A stretch of 64,000 nucleotides of DNA from assembly GCA_003241055.1 (NCBI GenBank), contig QFOD01000006.1, positions 237,693 to 301,692 of the forward strand, in the 5' to 3' direction. The DNA comes from Roseateles depolymerans. Lineage in GTDB: Bacteria; Pseudomonadota; Gammaproteobacteria; Burkholderiales; Burkholderiaceae_C. Position 1 is the stretch's first letter. Each line of letters opens with the position of its first letter. The position numbers and the translations under genes were made by a program. The notes under the pieces were generated by a model that worked only from the letters and a program-made list of their open reading frames with translations, was not told the DNA's origin and made no database searches. This document shows, one piece after another, positions 26,049 to 33,054 of this stretch.

Positions 26049-27051
26049 GGGCGGCCTCCTGGGGGCTGGCGGTGCCGGGCAGGCCGGGGAAGAAGCAGCG
26101 CACGCCGTCCACCAGGGCTGGCCGCTCGGCGCGGCACTGCGGCTGCGCGCGGGCGCAGCGCGGGCCCAGCAGGCAGCCGGTGGGGCGGTCCAGCGCACCG
26201 GGCACGATGCCGGGCAGGGCCGACAGCCGGCGCGCGCCCTTGTTGTGCTCGGGGATGGCCGCCAGCAGCGCCTGCGTGTAGGGGTGGCGTGGCGCGTCGA
26301 ACAGCGCGGGCACCGGGCCGGTCTCGACGATCTGGCCGGCATACATCACCGCCACGCGGGCGCCCGGCGAGGCCGCGGCGCCGTCCGCCGGGCGGGCCTC
26401 GCCCATCTCGGCCACCACGGCCAGGTCGTGCGTGATCAGGATCAGGCCCATGCCGCGCTCGCGCTGCAGCTTCAGCAGCAGCGCCATGATCTGGGCCTGG
26501 ATGGTCACGTCCAGCGCGGTGGTGGGCTCGTCGGCGATCAGCAGCTTGGGTTCGCAGGCGATGGCCATGGCGATCATCACGCGCTGGTTCATGCCGCCGG
26601 AGAGCTGGTGCGGATAGGCGTTGGCGCGGTTGGCCGGGTCGGGGATCTCGACCTGCTGCAGCAGCTCGATGACGCGCGCCTTCGCCGCCGCGCCGCGCAG
26701 GCCCAGGTGGGTGCGCAGCACCTCCTCGATCTGGGCGCCTACGGTGTAGCTGGGGTTGAGGCTGGTGAGCGCGTCCTGGAACACCATGGCGATGTCGCGG
26801 CCGATCAGGCGGCGGCGTTCGCGGGCGCTCAGGCGCAGCAGGTCCTGGCCCTGGAAACTCACGGCATCGGCGGTGACCTGGCCGGGCGCGGCGATCAGGC
26901 CCATCAGCGCCATCATGGTGACGGACTTGCCCGAGCCGGATTCACCGACGATGCCCAGCAGCTCACCGGGCTCCAGCGTCAGGTCGACGCCTTCCACCGC
27001 GGGGAAGCGGCCGAACTGCACGCGCAGGTTCTGGATGTGCAGGAGGCTCAT
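26041..27051 (-). CDS. dppD: Dipeptide/oligopeptide ABC transporter ATPase, DppD-type
   Basis: A 336-residue ABC ATPase with Walker A GESGSGKSVTMMALMG, signature LSGGMNQRVMIAMAI, Walker B DEPTTALD and H-loop LITHDLAVVAEM. The C-terminus has the cysteine-rich oligopeptide segment (GCLLGPRCARAQPQC), which in DppD homologues can hold an iron-sulfur cluster. An insertion of about 10 residues (EARPADGAAASP) sits after the H-loop. It is separated from dppC by 388 bp that hold a dispersed repeat, unusual inside an operon. Confidence 0.93.
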   Translation of the reverse strand: MSLLHIQNLRVQFGRFPAVEGVDLTLEPGELLGIVGESGSGKSVTMMALMGLIAAPGQVTADAVSFQGQDLLRLSARERRRLIGRDIAMVFQDALTSLNPSYTVGAQIEEVLRTHLGLRGAAAKARVIELLQQVEIPDPANRANAYPHQLSGGMNQRVMIAMAIACEPKLLIADEPTTALDVTIQAQIMALLLKLQRERGMGLILITHDLAVVAEMGEARPADGAAASPGARVAVMYAGQIVETGPVPALFDAPRHPYTQALLAAIPEHNKGARRLSALPGIVPGALDRPTGCLLGPRCARAQPQCRAERPALVDGVRCFFPGLPGTASPQEAAHV

Positions 27052-27093
27052 GTGTTCGTATGTCCGGCGGTGGGTGAGCGCTGCAGCCCATGC

Positions 27094-27357
27094 GGGGATT
27101 TCGGCCCCGCGGCCGACCTACTTTCTGGGCGACCAGAAAGTAGGCAAAGAGTCGCCCCCGACCGCCCCGCCCCTCGCGTTGCTCGGGGTGCCTTGCGGTG
27201 CTCGGCCCTCAAGCCCCGCGCCGAACTCGCTTCGTTCGCATAGCTCACTACGCTCAGACAAGCGTCGCGAGTCAGTGCTTGAAGTGCGCTGCGCGCACGG
27301 GCTTGAGGTCCTGCGCTCCTCAGCGGGGCTGAAGGGGGAGTGAAGGAACAGCCAATG
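27094..27357 (+). repeat. Dispersed intergenic repeat, copy A
   Basis: This about 264-bp element fills most of the 388-bp gap between dppC and dppD (27052-27439). It begins GGGGATTTCGGCC and contains a 12-bp perfect hairpin CCTACTTTCTGG-GCGA-CCAGAAAGTAGG (27117-27144). It then has conserved blocks (CAAGCGTCGCGAGTCAGT, AACAGCCAA). Two further copies occur at 44517-44786 (same orientation) and 46017-46284 (inverted). It carries no plausible gene. Confidence 0.85.
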
Positions 27358-27439
27358 CGGACCGGCTGGCGCGGTTGGGCTGGGCTGGGCCTGGCCGGGA
27401 GTCGCCCGTTCAACGAAGACAAGAAAAACCAGCCCCCCA

Positions 27440-28336
27440 TCACTGCACCTTCTTCAACTTCGGATCCAGCGCATCGCGCAGCCCGTCGCCCATCAGGTTG
27501 ATGGCCAGCACCGTCACCAGGATGGTCAGGCCCGGCAGCGTCACCACCCAGGGTGCGCGCTGCATGTAGTCGCGTGCGGCCGACAGCATGGTGCCCCACT
27601 CGGCGGTTGGCGCCTGCACGCCCAGGCCCAGAAAGCCCAGGCCGGCCGTTTCCAGGATGGCGGACGAGAAGCTCAGCGACGCGTTCACGATCAGCGGCGC
27701 CAGGCAGTTGGGCAGCACGGTCAGGAACATCAGCCGCCACACGCCGGCGCCGGCCACGCGGCTGGCGGTCACGTAGTCGCGGCCGATCTCGGCCATGGCC
27801 TGGGCGCGGGTCAGGCGCACATAGCCGGGCAGCGAGCCGATGGCGATCGCGATCACCGTGTTGACAAGACCCGGCCCCAGGATGGTGATCACGCAGATGG
27901 CCAGCAGCAGCGCCGGCAGCGCCAGCAGGATGTCCATCACCCGCATGATGGCGGGGGACAGGGTGTGCTGGAAGAAGGCCGCGGTCAGGCCCAGCAGCAC
28001 GCCGGGAATCAGCGACATCAGCACGGCCGACAGGCCTATGCCCAGCGACACCCGCCCGCCCCACAGCAGGCGGCTCAGCATGTCGCGGCCCAGCTCGTCG
28101 GTGCCGAGAAGAAAGCGGCTGCTGCCGCCCTCGGCCCACACCGGCGGCGCCAGCATGAAGTCGCGGTACTGCTCCACCGGGTCGTAGGGCGCCAGCAGCG
28201 GTGCCAGCAGGGCGGCCAGCGCGATCAGGCTGAACACGACCAGCGCGATCAGCGCGCCGCGGTTGGCCGAGAAGCCCAGCCAGAACTCACGCAGCGGGCC
28301 GGGCGGCTCCTGCGGCTTGAGGTGCGCGTCGCTCAA
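27440..28336 (-). CDS. dppC: Peptide ABC transporter permease, DppC-type
   Basis: A 298-residue inner-membrane permease with about six helices and the N-terminal extra domain (OppC_N) of this family. The EAA loop that contacts the ATPases is around EIGRDYVTASRVAGAGVWRL. A LGTDELGRDMLSRLLWGGRVS segment (read in two parts) is characteristic of DppC. It overlaps dppB by 4 bp. It works with DppB to form the membrane channel. Confidence 0.94.
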   Translation of the reverse strand: MSDAHLKPQEPPGPLREFWLGFSANRGALIALVVFSLIALAALLAPLLAPYDPVEQYRDFMLAPPVWAEGGSSRFLLGTDELGRDMLSRLLWGGRVSLGIGLSAVLMSLIPGVLLGLTAAFFQHTLSPAIMRVMDILLALPALLLAICVITILGPGLVNTVIAIAIGSLPGYVRLTRAQAMAEIGRDYVTASRVAGAGVWRLMFLTVLPNCLAPLIVNASLSFSSAILETAGLGFLGLGVQAPTAEWGTMLSAARDYMQRAPWVVTLPGLTILVTVLAINLMGDGLRDALDPKLKKVQ

Positions 28337-29346
28337 TGCCCACCTCCGCGAATGCGCGGGTTCACGACGCCGTACAGCAGGTCCACGATGAGGTTCACGC
28401 CTATGAAGGTCAGGGCCGAGATCAGGATGCCGGCCTGCACCACGGGGTAGTCACGCCGCGCGATGGAGTCGATCAGCCATTTGCCGATGCCCGGCCAGGA
28501 GAAGATGGTTTCGGTCAGCACCGCGCCGGCCAGCAGGCTGCCGGTCTGCAGGCCCACCACGGTCAGCACCGGGATCAGCGCATTGCGCAGCGCATGCACC
28601 ACCACCACGCGTGCGGGCGACAGGCCCTTGGCGCGGGCCGTGCGCACATAGTCCTCGCGCAGCACCTCCAGCATGCTGGAGCGCGTCATGCGCGCCACCA
28701 CCGCCAGCGTGCTGGTGCCCAGCACCAGGCCGGGCAGCACCAGGTGCAGCAGGGCCGAGCTGAAGGCGCCCTCCTGGCCGCTGAGCGCGCTGTCTATCAG
28801 CATGAAGCCGGTGACGCGCTCGATGTCGTACTCGATGCTGATGCGGCCCGACACCGGGGTCCAGCCCAGCGTCACCGAGAACCACATGATGAGGATCAGC
28901 CCCCACCAGAACACCGGCATGGAGTAGCCCACCGTGGCCAGGCCCATCACGCCCTGGTCCAGCAGCGAGCCGCGCTTGAGCGCGGCCGACACGCCCAGCG
29001 CCAGGCCCAGCACCACGGCGAACACCAGCGCGGCCAGCGCCAGCTCGACGGTGGCGGGAAACAGCGCGGCGAACTCGCGGGACACCGGCTCGCGGCTCAC
29101 CAGGCTCTGGCCCAGATCACCGTGCAGCAGGCCCTTGACGTAGTGCCAGTACTGCACCGGCAGCGGCTGGTCCAGCCCCATGCGCTTGACCAGCTCGGCA
29201 TGCTGCTCGGCGTCCAGGTGGCGCTCGCCCATCATCACCTCGATGGGGTCGCCCGGCACCAGGCGGATCAGTCCGAACGCGACGATGGTGATGCCGATCA
29301 GCGTCGGCACCAGCGTCGCGAGGCGCTTCAGCAGGAATCCGAGCAC
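28333..29346 (-). CDS. dppB: Peptide ABC transporter permease, DppB-type
   Basis: The GTG at 29346 gives 337 residues starting VLGFLLKRLATLVPTLIGI, the standard DppB N-terminus. The TM domain has the family segments LVPGDPIEVMMGERH, GDLGQSLVSREPV and the EAA loop REDYVRTARAKGLSPARVV. The C-terminus ends DLLYGVVNPRIR. A longer frame upstream overlaps the amiD end and is rejected. The start lies 10 bp after the amiD stop, so the permease and amidase are cotranscribed. No substrate-binding protein gene is near. Confidence 0.93.
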   Translation of the reverse strand: MLGFLLKRLATLVPTLIGITIVAFGLIRLVPGDPIEVMMGERHLDAEQHAELVKRMGLDQPLPVQYWHYVKGLLHGDLGQSLVSREPVSREFAALFPATVELALAALVFAVVLGLALGVSAALKRGSLLDQGVMGLATVGYSMPVFWWGLILIMWFSVTLGWTPVSGRISIEYDIERVTGFMLIDSALSGQEGAFSSALLHLVLPGLVLGTSTLAVVARMTRSSMLEVLREDYVRTARAKGLSPARVVVVHALRNALIPVLTVVGLQTGSLLAGAVLTETIFSWPGIGKWLIDSIARRDYPVVQAGILISALTFIGVNLIVDLLYGVVNPRIRGGGH

Positions 29347-29356
29347 GCGGCCGCCC

Positions 29357-30256
29357 TTACCAGCGCCAGGTGTAGGGCTGGCTGCTGCCGTCCGGCTGCA
29401 CCAGGCGCATGCCATTCGGCGTGGTGATGGCCTCGATCAGCGCCGCGGTTTCGGAGTCGGGGATGCCGCCGATGTCGCTGGGCCGGAAGTGCATCTGGAA
29501 GCTGGTGATCACGTCGCGCGTGGCCTCGTCCAGCACACCGGTCTGCGGCGTCTTGTAGCCGATGCGGGCCAGCCGCGCCTGCAGCCAGGCCACGCTCTGC
29601 GGGGCCACCTCGTGCTCCAGGCGCTTGATCAGCACCAGGTTGTGGTCGGGCCAGGGCACCAGGCCGGCGTCGGCCAGCTGCTTCCAGGGGAAGGCAGGGC
29701 CCGGGTCCTGCTTGCGGCCGGGCGCGATGTCGCTGTGGCCGATGATGCGGTCGGGGCGCACCTTCTGGCGAGCCTGGATGTCGCGCACCAGCGCGATCAC
29801 CTCGTCCACCTGGGACTGCGGGAAGGGCGCGTAGACCCGCCCGGCCGGCGTGTCGGTGTAGCCCGGGTTCACGATCTCGATGCCGATGGACGCCGAGTTC
29901 AGGTTCTGGTTGCCGGCCCAGAAGCTCGCGCCCGCATGCCAGGCGCGGCGGTTCTCGTCCACCAGCGCGTAGCTGGCCACCGGCTCGTCGCGCACCAGGT
30001 AGTGGGCCGACACGCCACCGCCGGTGGTCAGCACCTTCAGCGACTTCTCCCAGTTCAGCACCGTGTAGTGCAGCACGATGTAGAGCGCGCGGCTGTCCTG
30101 GTTGTCCGAGGTGTAGCTGCGGTCGATGTGCGGCAGTGGCACGGCGCGCGCGGCCACCGGGCCGCTGCCGGGTGCGGGCGACGGGGGTGGGGTCACGCTG
30201 GCGCAGGCAGCCAGCAGCAGGGCCGGGGTGGCGGCAAGAAGGCGGGTCAGGGACAT
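29357..30256 (-). CDS. amiD: N-acetylmuramoyl-L-alanine amidase lipoprotein, AmiD-like
   Basis: The ATG at 30256 gives 299 residues with a lipoprotein signal (lipobox LAAC near residue 18). The Amidase_2 domain has zinc ligands in IVLHYT and IIGHSDIAPGRKQDPGPAF and the glutamate of GIEIVN. Residues about 215-275 are a peptidoglycan-binding helix bundle (LQARLARIGYKTPQTGVLDE). AmiD cleaves the bond between MurNAc or anhydroMurNAc and L-alanine, releasing stem peptides in the outer-membrane-anchored space. Being first in an operon with dppBCDF, it probably feeds murein peptides to that importer; this is inference. Confidence 0.92.
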   Translation of the reverse strand: MSLTRLLAATPALLLAACASVTPPPSPAPGSGPVAARAVPLPHIDRSYTSDNQDSRALYIVLHYTVLNWEKSLKVLTTGGGVSAHYLVRDEPVASYALVDENRRAWHAGASFWAGNQNLNSASIGIEIVNPGYTDTPAGRVYAPFPQSQVDEVIALVRDIQARQKVRPDRIIGHSDIAPGRKQDPGPAFPWKQLADAGLVPWPDHNLVLIKRLEHEVAPQSVAWLQARLARIGYKTPQTGVLDEATRDVITSFQMHFRPSDIGGIPDSETAALIEAITTPNGMRLVQPDGSSQPYTWRW

Positions 30257-30395
30257 CACGAGGCAGGGGGGGACCGGATGCCCGATTGTTGCAGCGCCCC
30301 CAGCTCCGGGGCTGCGGGTGTGCCCGCAGCAGCCATGAACGACGCCGCAGCGGGTATGACGGGAGGTGATGGCTGGGGCTGCAGAATCGGGCGCC

Positions 30396-30809
30396 ATGGA
30401 CTACACCACGCTGCACGCCACGCCCGACGCCGCCACCTACCAGCACCTGCGCGTGGCCGCCGGGCTCAGCCCCAAGAGCGACGAGGCCGCCGCGCGCGGC
30501 CTGCCCAACACGCTGTTCGCGGTGCAGCTGTTGCAGGGTGGCGAGGTGGTGGGCATGGGCCGTGTGATCGGCGACGGCGGCACGGCCTTCCAGGTGGTGG
30601 ACATTGCCGTGCTGCCGGCCCACCAGGGCCGCGGCCTGGGCCGGCGCATCATGGGCGAGATCGCCGCCTGGCTGCAGTCCCATGTGCCGCCCAGCGGCTA
30701 TGTGAGCCTGCTGGCCGACGTGCCGGCCGATGCGCTCTACGCGCAGTTCGGCTTCCAGCCGACCGCGCCGCGCACCGTGGGCATGGCCTGGCGCCGGCCG
30801 TCGGCCTGA
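30396..30809 (+). CDS. GNAT-family N-acetyltransferase
   Basis: The ATG at 30396 gives 137 residues with the GNAT core: motif A VDIAVLPAHQGRGLGRRIMGEI (Q/R-x-x-G-x-G/A acetyl-CoA loop, read in two parts) and a terminal YAQFGFQPT block. The acceptor is unknown. It is divergent from amiD and is the first gene of a small plus-strand operon with the PF09791-like and creatininase-like genes (20-bp gap to the next). Confidence 0.88.
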   Translation: MDYTTLHATPDAATYQHLRVAAGLSPKSDEAAARGLPNTLFAVQLLQGGEVVGMGRVIGDGGTAFQVVDIAVLPAHQGRGLGRRIMGEIAAWLQSHVPPSGYVSLLADVPADALYAQFGFQPTAPRTVGMAWRRPSA

Positions 30810-30829
30810 GCCCCGCGGACAATCCGCGC

Positions 30830-31027
30830 ATGAGCGCCACCTCGCCCACGGACCCCGATCCCCGGCCCCAGCCGCCGCTGCAGCCCGACCTGTCGGAGTG
30901 CTGCGGCAACGGCTGCGACCCCTGCATCTTCGACACCTACGACCTGGCCATGGACGACTACCGCCGCGCACTGCGCGCCTGGCAGCAGCGCCATCCCGAC
31001 GACACGCTACCCACGGCCGCGCCATGA
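30830..31027 (+). CDS. Small oxidoreductase-like-domain (PF09791-type) protein
   Basis: A 65-residue protein, short and easily missed. It has a proline-rich N-terminus and the compact motif CCGNGCDPCIFDTYDLAMD, four cysteines followed by a D-x-Y-x-x-A helix. This is the signature of the oxidoreductase-like N-terminal family found alone in bacteria and in eukaryotic mitochondrial proteins. The cysteines could bind a metal. Its stop overlaps the creatininase-like start (ATGA). Function is unknown. Confidence 0.85.
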   Translation: MSATSPTDPDPRPQPPLQPDLSECCGNGCDPCIFDTYDLAMDDYRRALRAWQQRHPDDTLPTAAP

Positions 31028-31725
31028 AGATCGCCGACATGAACTGGATGCAGGTCGAGGCCTACCTGCAGCAGGACGACCGCTGCCTGCTGCCGATAGG
31101 CTGCACCGAGCAGCATGCCTACCTGAGCCTGGCGGTGGACGCCATCCTGGCCGAGCGCGTCGCCGTGGAGGCGGCCGAGCCGCTGGGCGTGCCGGTGTTC
31201 CCGGTGCTGCCCTACGGCCTCACTCCGGCCTTCATGAGCTATCCCGGCACGGTCACGCTGAGGCTGCAGACCCTGCTGGCTGTCGTGACCGATCTGCTGG
31301 ACAGCCTGGCCCACCAGGGCTTCCGGCGCATCCTCATCGTCAACGGCCATGGCGGCAACCAGCCGGTGGCCGGTGCCATTGCCGAATGGCTGGCGGCGCA
31401 TCCGCAGTGCCGCGTGCGCCTGCACAACTGGTGGAATGCGCCGCGCACGCTGGCCCATGTGAAGGCGCTGGACCCCGCCTCGGCCCATGCCAGCTGGATG
31501 GAGAACCTGCCCTGGACCCGCCTGCCCGGCGTGGCCCAGCCCGACGCGCCCAAGCCGCCGGTGGACTACCGCCGCTACGCCGTGCTGCCGCCGGACGCGG
31601 CGCGCGCCCTGGCCGGCGATGGCAACTTCGGCGGCGCCTACCAGCGGCCGGACGAGGACGTGCTGGCCATGTGGCGCATCGCGGTCGAGGAAACCCGCGA
31701 GCTCATCCACGGCCCCTGGGACTGA
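31024..31725 (+). CDS. Creatininase-family metal-dependent amidohydrolase
   Basis: A 233-residue creatininase-superfamily protein. Metal-ligand segments are visible: the Glu-His pair in GCTEQHAYLSLAVDAI with a later Asp, and the NGHGGN block. The family includes creatinine amidohydrolase, the riboflavin/F420 enzyme ArfB and the mycofactocin protein MftE. None of those partners are here, so the substrate is unknown. It is translationally coupled to the PF09791-like gene and ends 25 bp before the convergent DUF2894 gene. Confidence 0.85.
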   Translation: MKIADMNWMQVEAYLQQDDRCLLPIGCTEQHAYLSLAVDAILAERVAVEAAEPLGVPVFPVLPYGLTPAFMSYPGTVTLRLQTLLAVVTDLLDSLAHQGFRRILIVNGHGGNQPVAGAIAEWLAAHPQCRVRLHNWWNAPRTLAHVKALDPASAHASWMENLPWTRLPGVAQPDAPKPPVDYRRYAVLPPDAARALAGDGNFGGAYQRPDEDVLAMWRIAVEETRELIHGPWD

Positions 31726-31750
31726 GCCGCCATGCGCGGCCGCGGTCGCG

Positions 31751-32368
31751 TTAGCGCCGCGTGCCCGTCTTGCGGGCGGCGGCCGGCCTGGCAGGGGTCT
31801 TGGCGGCCGTGGTGCGCGGGCTGCGGGCCGGTGCCTTCGCTGCGGGGCGTGGCGTGTCGGGGGTGTCTACGGCCAGCAGCGGCGCCAGGGCGGCCAGGCT
31901 GTCCACCTGCTCGATGAAGCGCTGCAGATAGTCCGGCGACAGCTGCTGCAGCTGCTGCAGCGCGCGCCGCACCAGTACCTGGTTGTTCAGCGGCCCCAGA
32001 TGCTCGGGCACCGGCGCGGCCACCTCGGCCAGGCGGCGCGCGGTGCGCAGCTCGCCGAAGGCGCGCGCATGCTGCTGCAGCACGCGCGGCTCGGTGCCCG
32101 CGCTGGCGGCGCGCAGGCGCTGCACCAGCGCGGCCAGCGCCTGCAGCGGGCCGGGCTCGGCAGCGGGTGGGGGCAGGTCTTGCGGCAGCACCGCGTCGGG
32201 CCGCTCGGCCTGGCGCTGCAGCGCCCGCAGCAGCTGCTCGCGCAGCGGCCCCGGCGGCGCGGCGGCGGCGCGGTCGGCCAGCACCTGCAGCACACGCTGG
32301 CGCGCCGGCGAGGCCGGCGGGCGGGCCTGCAGCCAGGCCAGCGGGTCGTGTGCGAGCGGCTCGTTCAT
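31751..32368 (-). CDS. DUF2894-family protein, fourth gene of the motor-like operon
   Basis: A 205-residue soluble protein. The N-terminal 150 residues are alpha-helical (LAHDPLAWLQARPPASPARQ, LSPDYLQRFIEQVDSLAAL). The last 45 residues are a basic Ala/Pro/Thr tail (KAPARSPRTTAAKTPARP). A conserved core FGELRTARRLAE matches the DUF2894 family as I know it; there is no signal peptide. Its start shares one base with the OmpA-like gene stop. Its genetic association with DUF802 and DUF3348 proteins is recurrent in Burkholderiales. Its biochemical role is unknown; the basic tail could bind nucleic acid or anionic partners. Confidence 0.75.
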   Translation of the reverse strand: MNEPLAHDPLAWLQARPPASPARQRVLQVLADRAAAAPPGPLREQLLRALQRQAERPDAVLPQDLPPPAAEPGPLQALAALVQRLRAASAGTEPRVLQQHARAFGELRTARRLAEVAAPVPEHLGPLNNQVLVRRALQQLQQLSPDYLQRFIEQVDSLAALAPLLAVDTPDTPRPAAKAPARSPRTTAAKTPARPAAARKTGTRR

Positions 32369-33054
32369 CAGCGGCTGGCGGCGGTCGCAGCGGAAGCCGC
32401 GGCCTGGCGCGGCCGCGGCGTGGGGGCGATCTCCACGCGGCGGTTCAGCGCGCGGCCCTCGGCGCTGTCGTTGCCGGCCACCGGCTGCTGCGGGCCGAAG
32501 GCGGCGGCGAACACGGTGTCGGCCGGCAGGCCCTCGGCCATCAGCGTGCGCGTGACGGTCAGCGCGCGCTGGGCCGACAGCTCCCAGTTGTCCGCATAGG
32601 CCACGCCACCGTCACGGGCGATGGGGCGGTCGTCGGTGAAGCCGCTGACCATCAGCACCTCGTCGCGCTGCGCCAGGTAGGTGGTGAGCGGCCCGGCCAG
32701 CTGGCGCAGCAGCGCCAGGCCGTCCGGGTGCAGGCGGGCCGAGCCGGTCGCGAACAGCACCGAGCCGCTGATGCCGATGCGGCCCTCCACCAGCGTGATG
32801 CGGCCGTCGGCCAGCGGGCCGGCCAGTGCGCGCTCCAGCGCCTCGCGGCGCTGCTGCTCGGCCTGGCGCTGCTGCACCTCGGCCTCCAGCTTGTTGGCCA
32901 GGTCCAGCTGGCCCACCAGTGCCGCGCCCAGCAGCAGCACGAAGGCGCCCAGCACGCCGGCCATCAGGTCGCCGAACGCGGTCCAGGCCGGCGCGCTGCC
33001 GCCATGCGCGCCGTCGTCGGCCGGCTCGTCGCTGTCCAGCAGGCGCTCAGCCAT
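32368..33054 (-). CDS. MotB/OmpA-like peptidoglycan-binding protein, motor-like operon
   Basis: The ATG at 33054 gives 228 residues. After a short acidic cytoplasmic N-terminus there is one membrane helix, WTAFGDLMAGVLGAFVLLLG. Asp29 in FGDLM sits where MotB has its ion-binding aspartate. A coiled-coil linker (AEVQQRQAEQQRREALER) leads to an OmpA-like domain with the peptidoglycan-contact motif NWELSAQRALTV and an FATGSARL segment. Topology equals MotB and ZorB: one TM helix, periplasmic peptidoglycan binding. Its start overlaps the DUF802 stop by 8 bp, so the two subunits are probably made in fixed ratio. Ion-channel function is inferred from the Asp29 position. Confidence 0.88.
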   Translation of the reverse strand: MAERLLDSDEPADDGAHGGSAPAWTAFGDLMAGVLGAFVLLLGAALVGQLDLANKLEAEVQQRQAEQQRREALERALAGPLADGRITLVEGRIGISGSVLFATGSARLHPDGLALLRQLAGPLTTYLAQRDEVLMVSGFTDDRPIARDGGVAYADNWELSAQRALTVTRTLMAEGLPADTVFAAAFGPQQPVAGNDSAEGRALNRRVEIAPTPRPRQAAASAATAASR

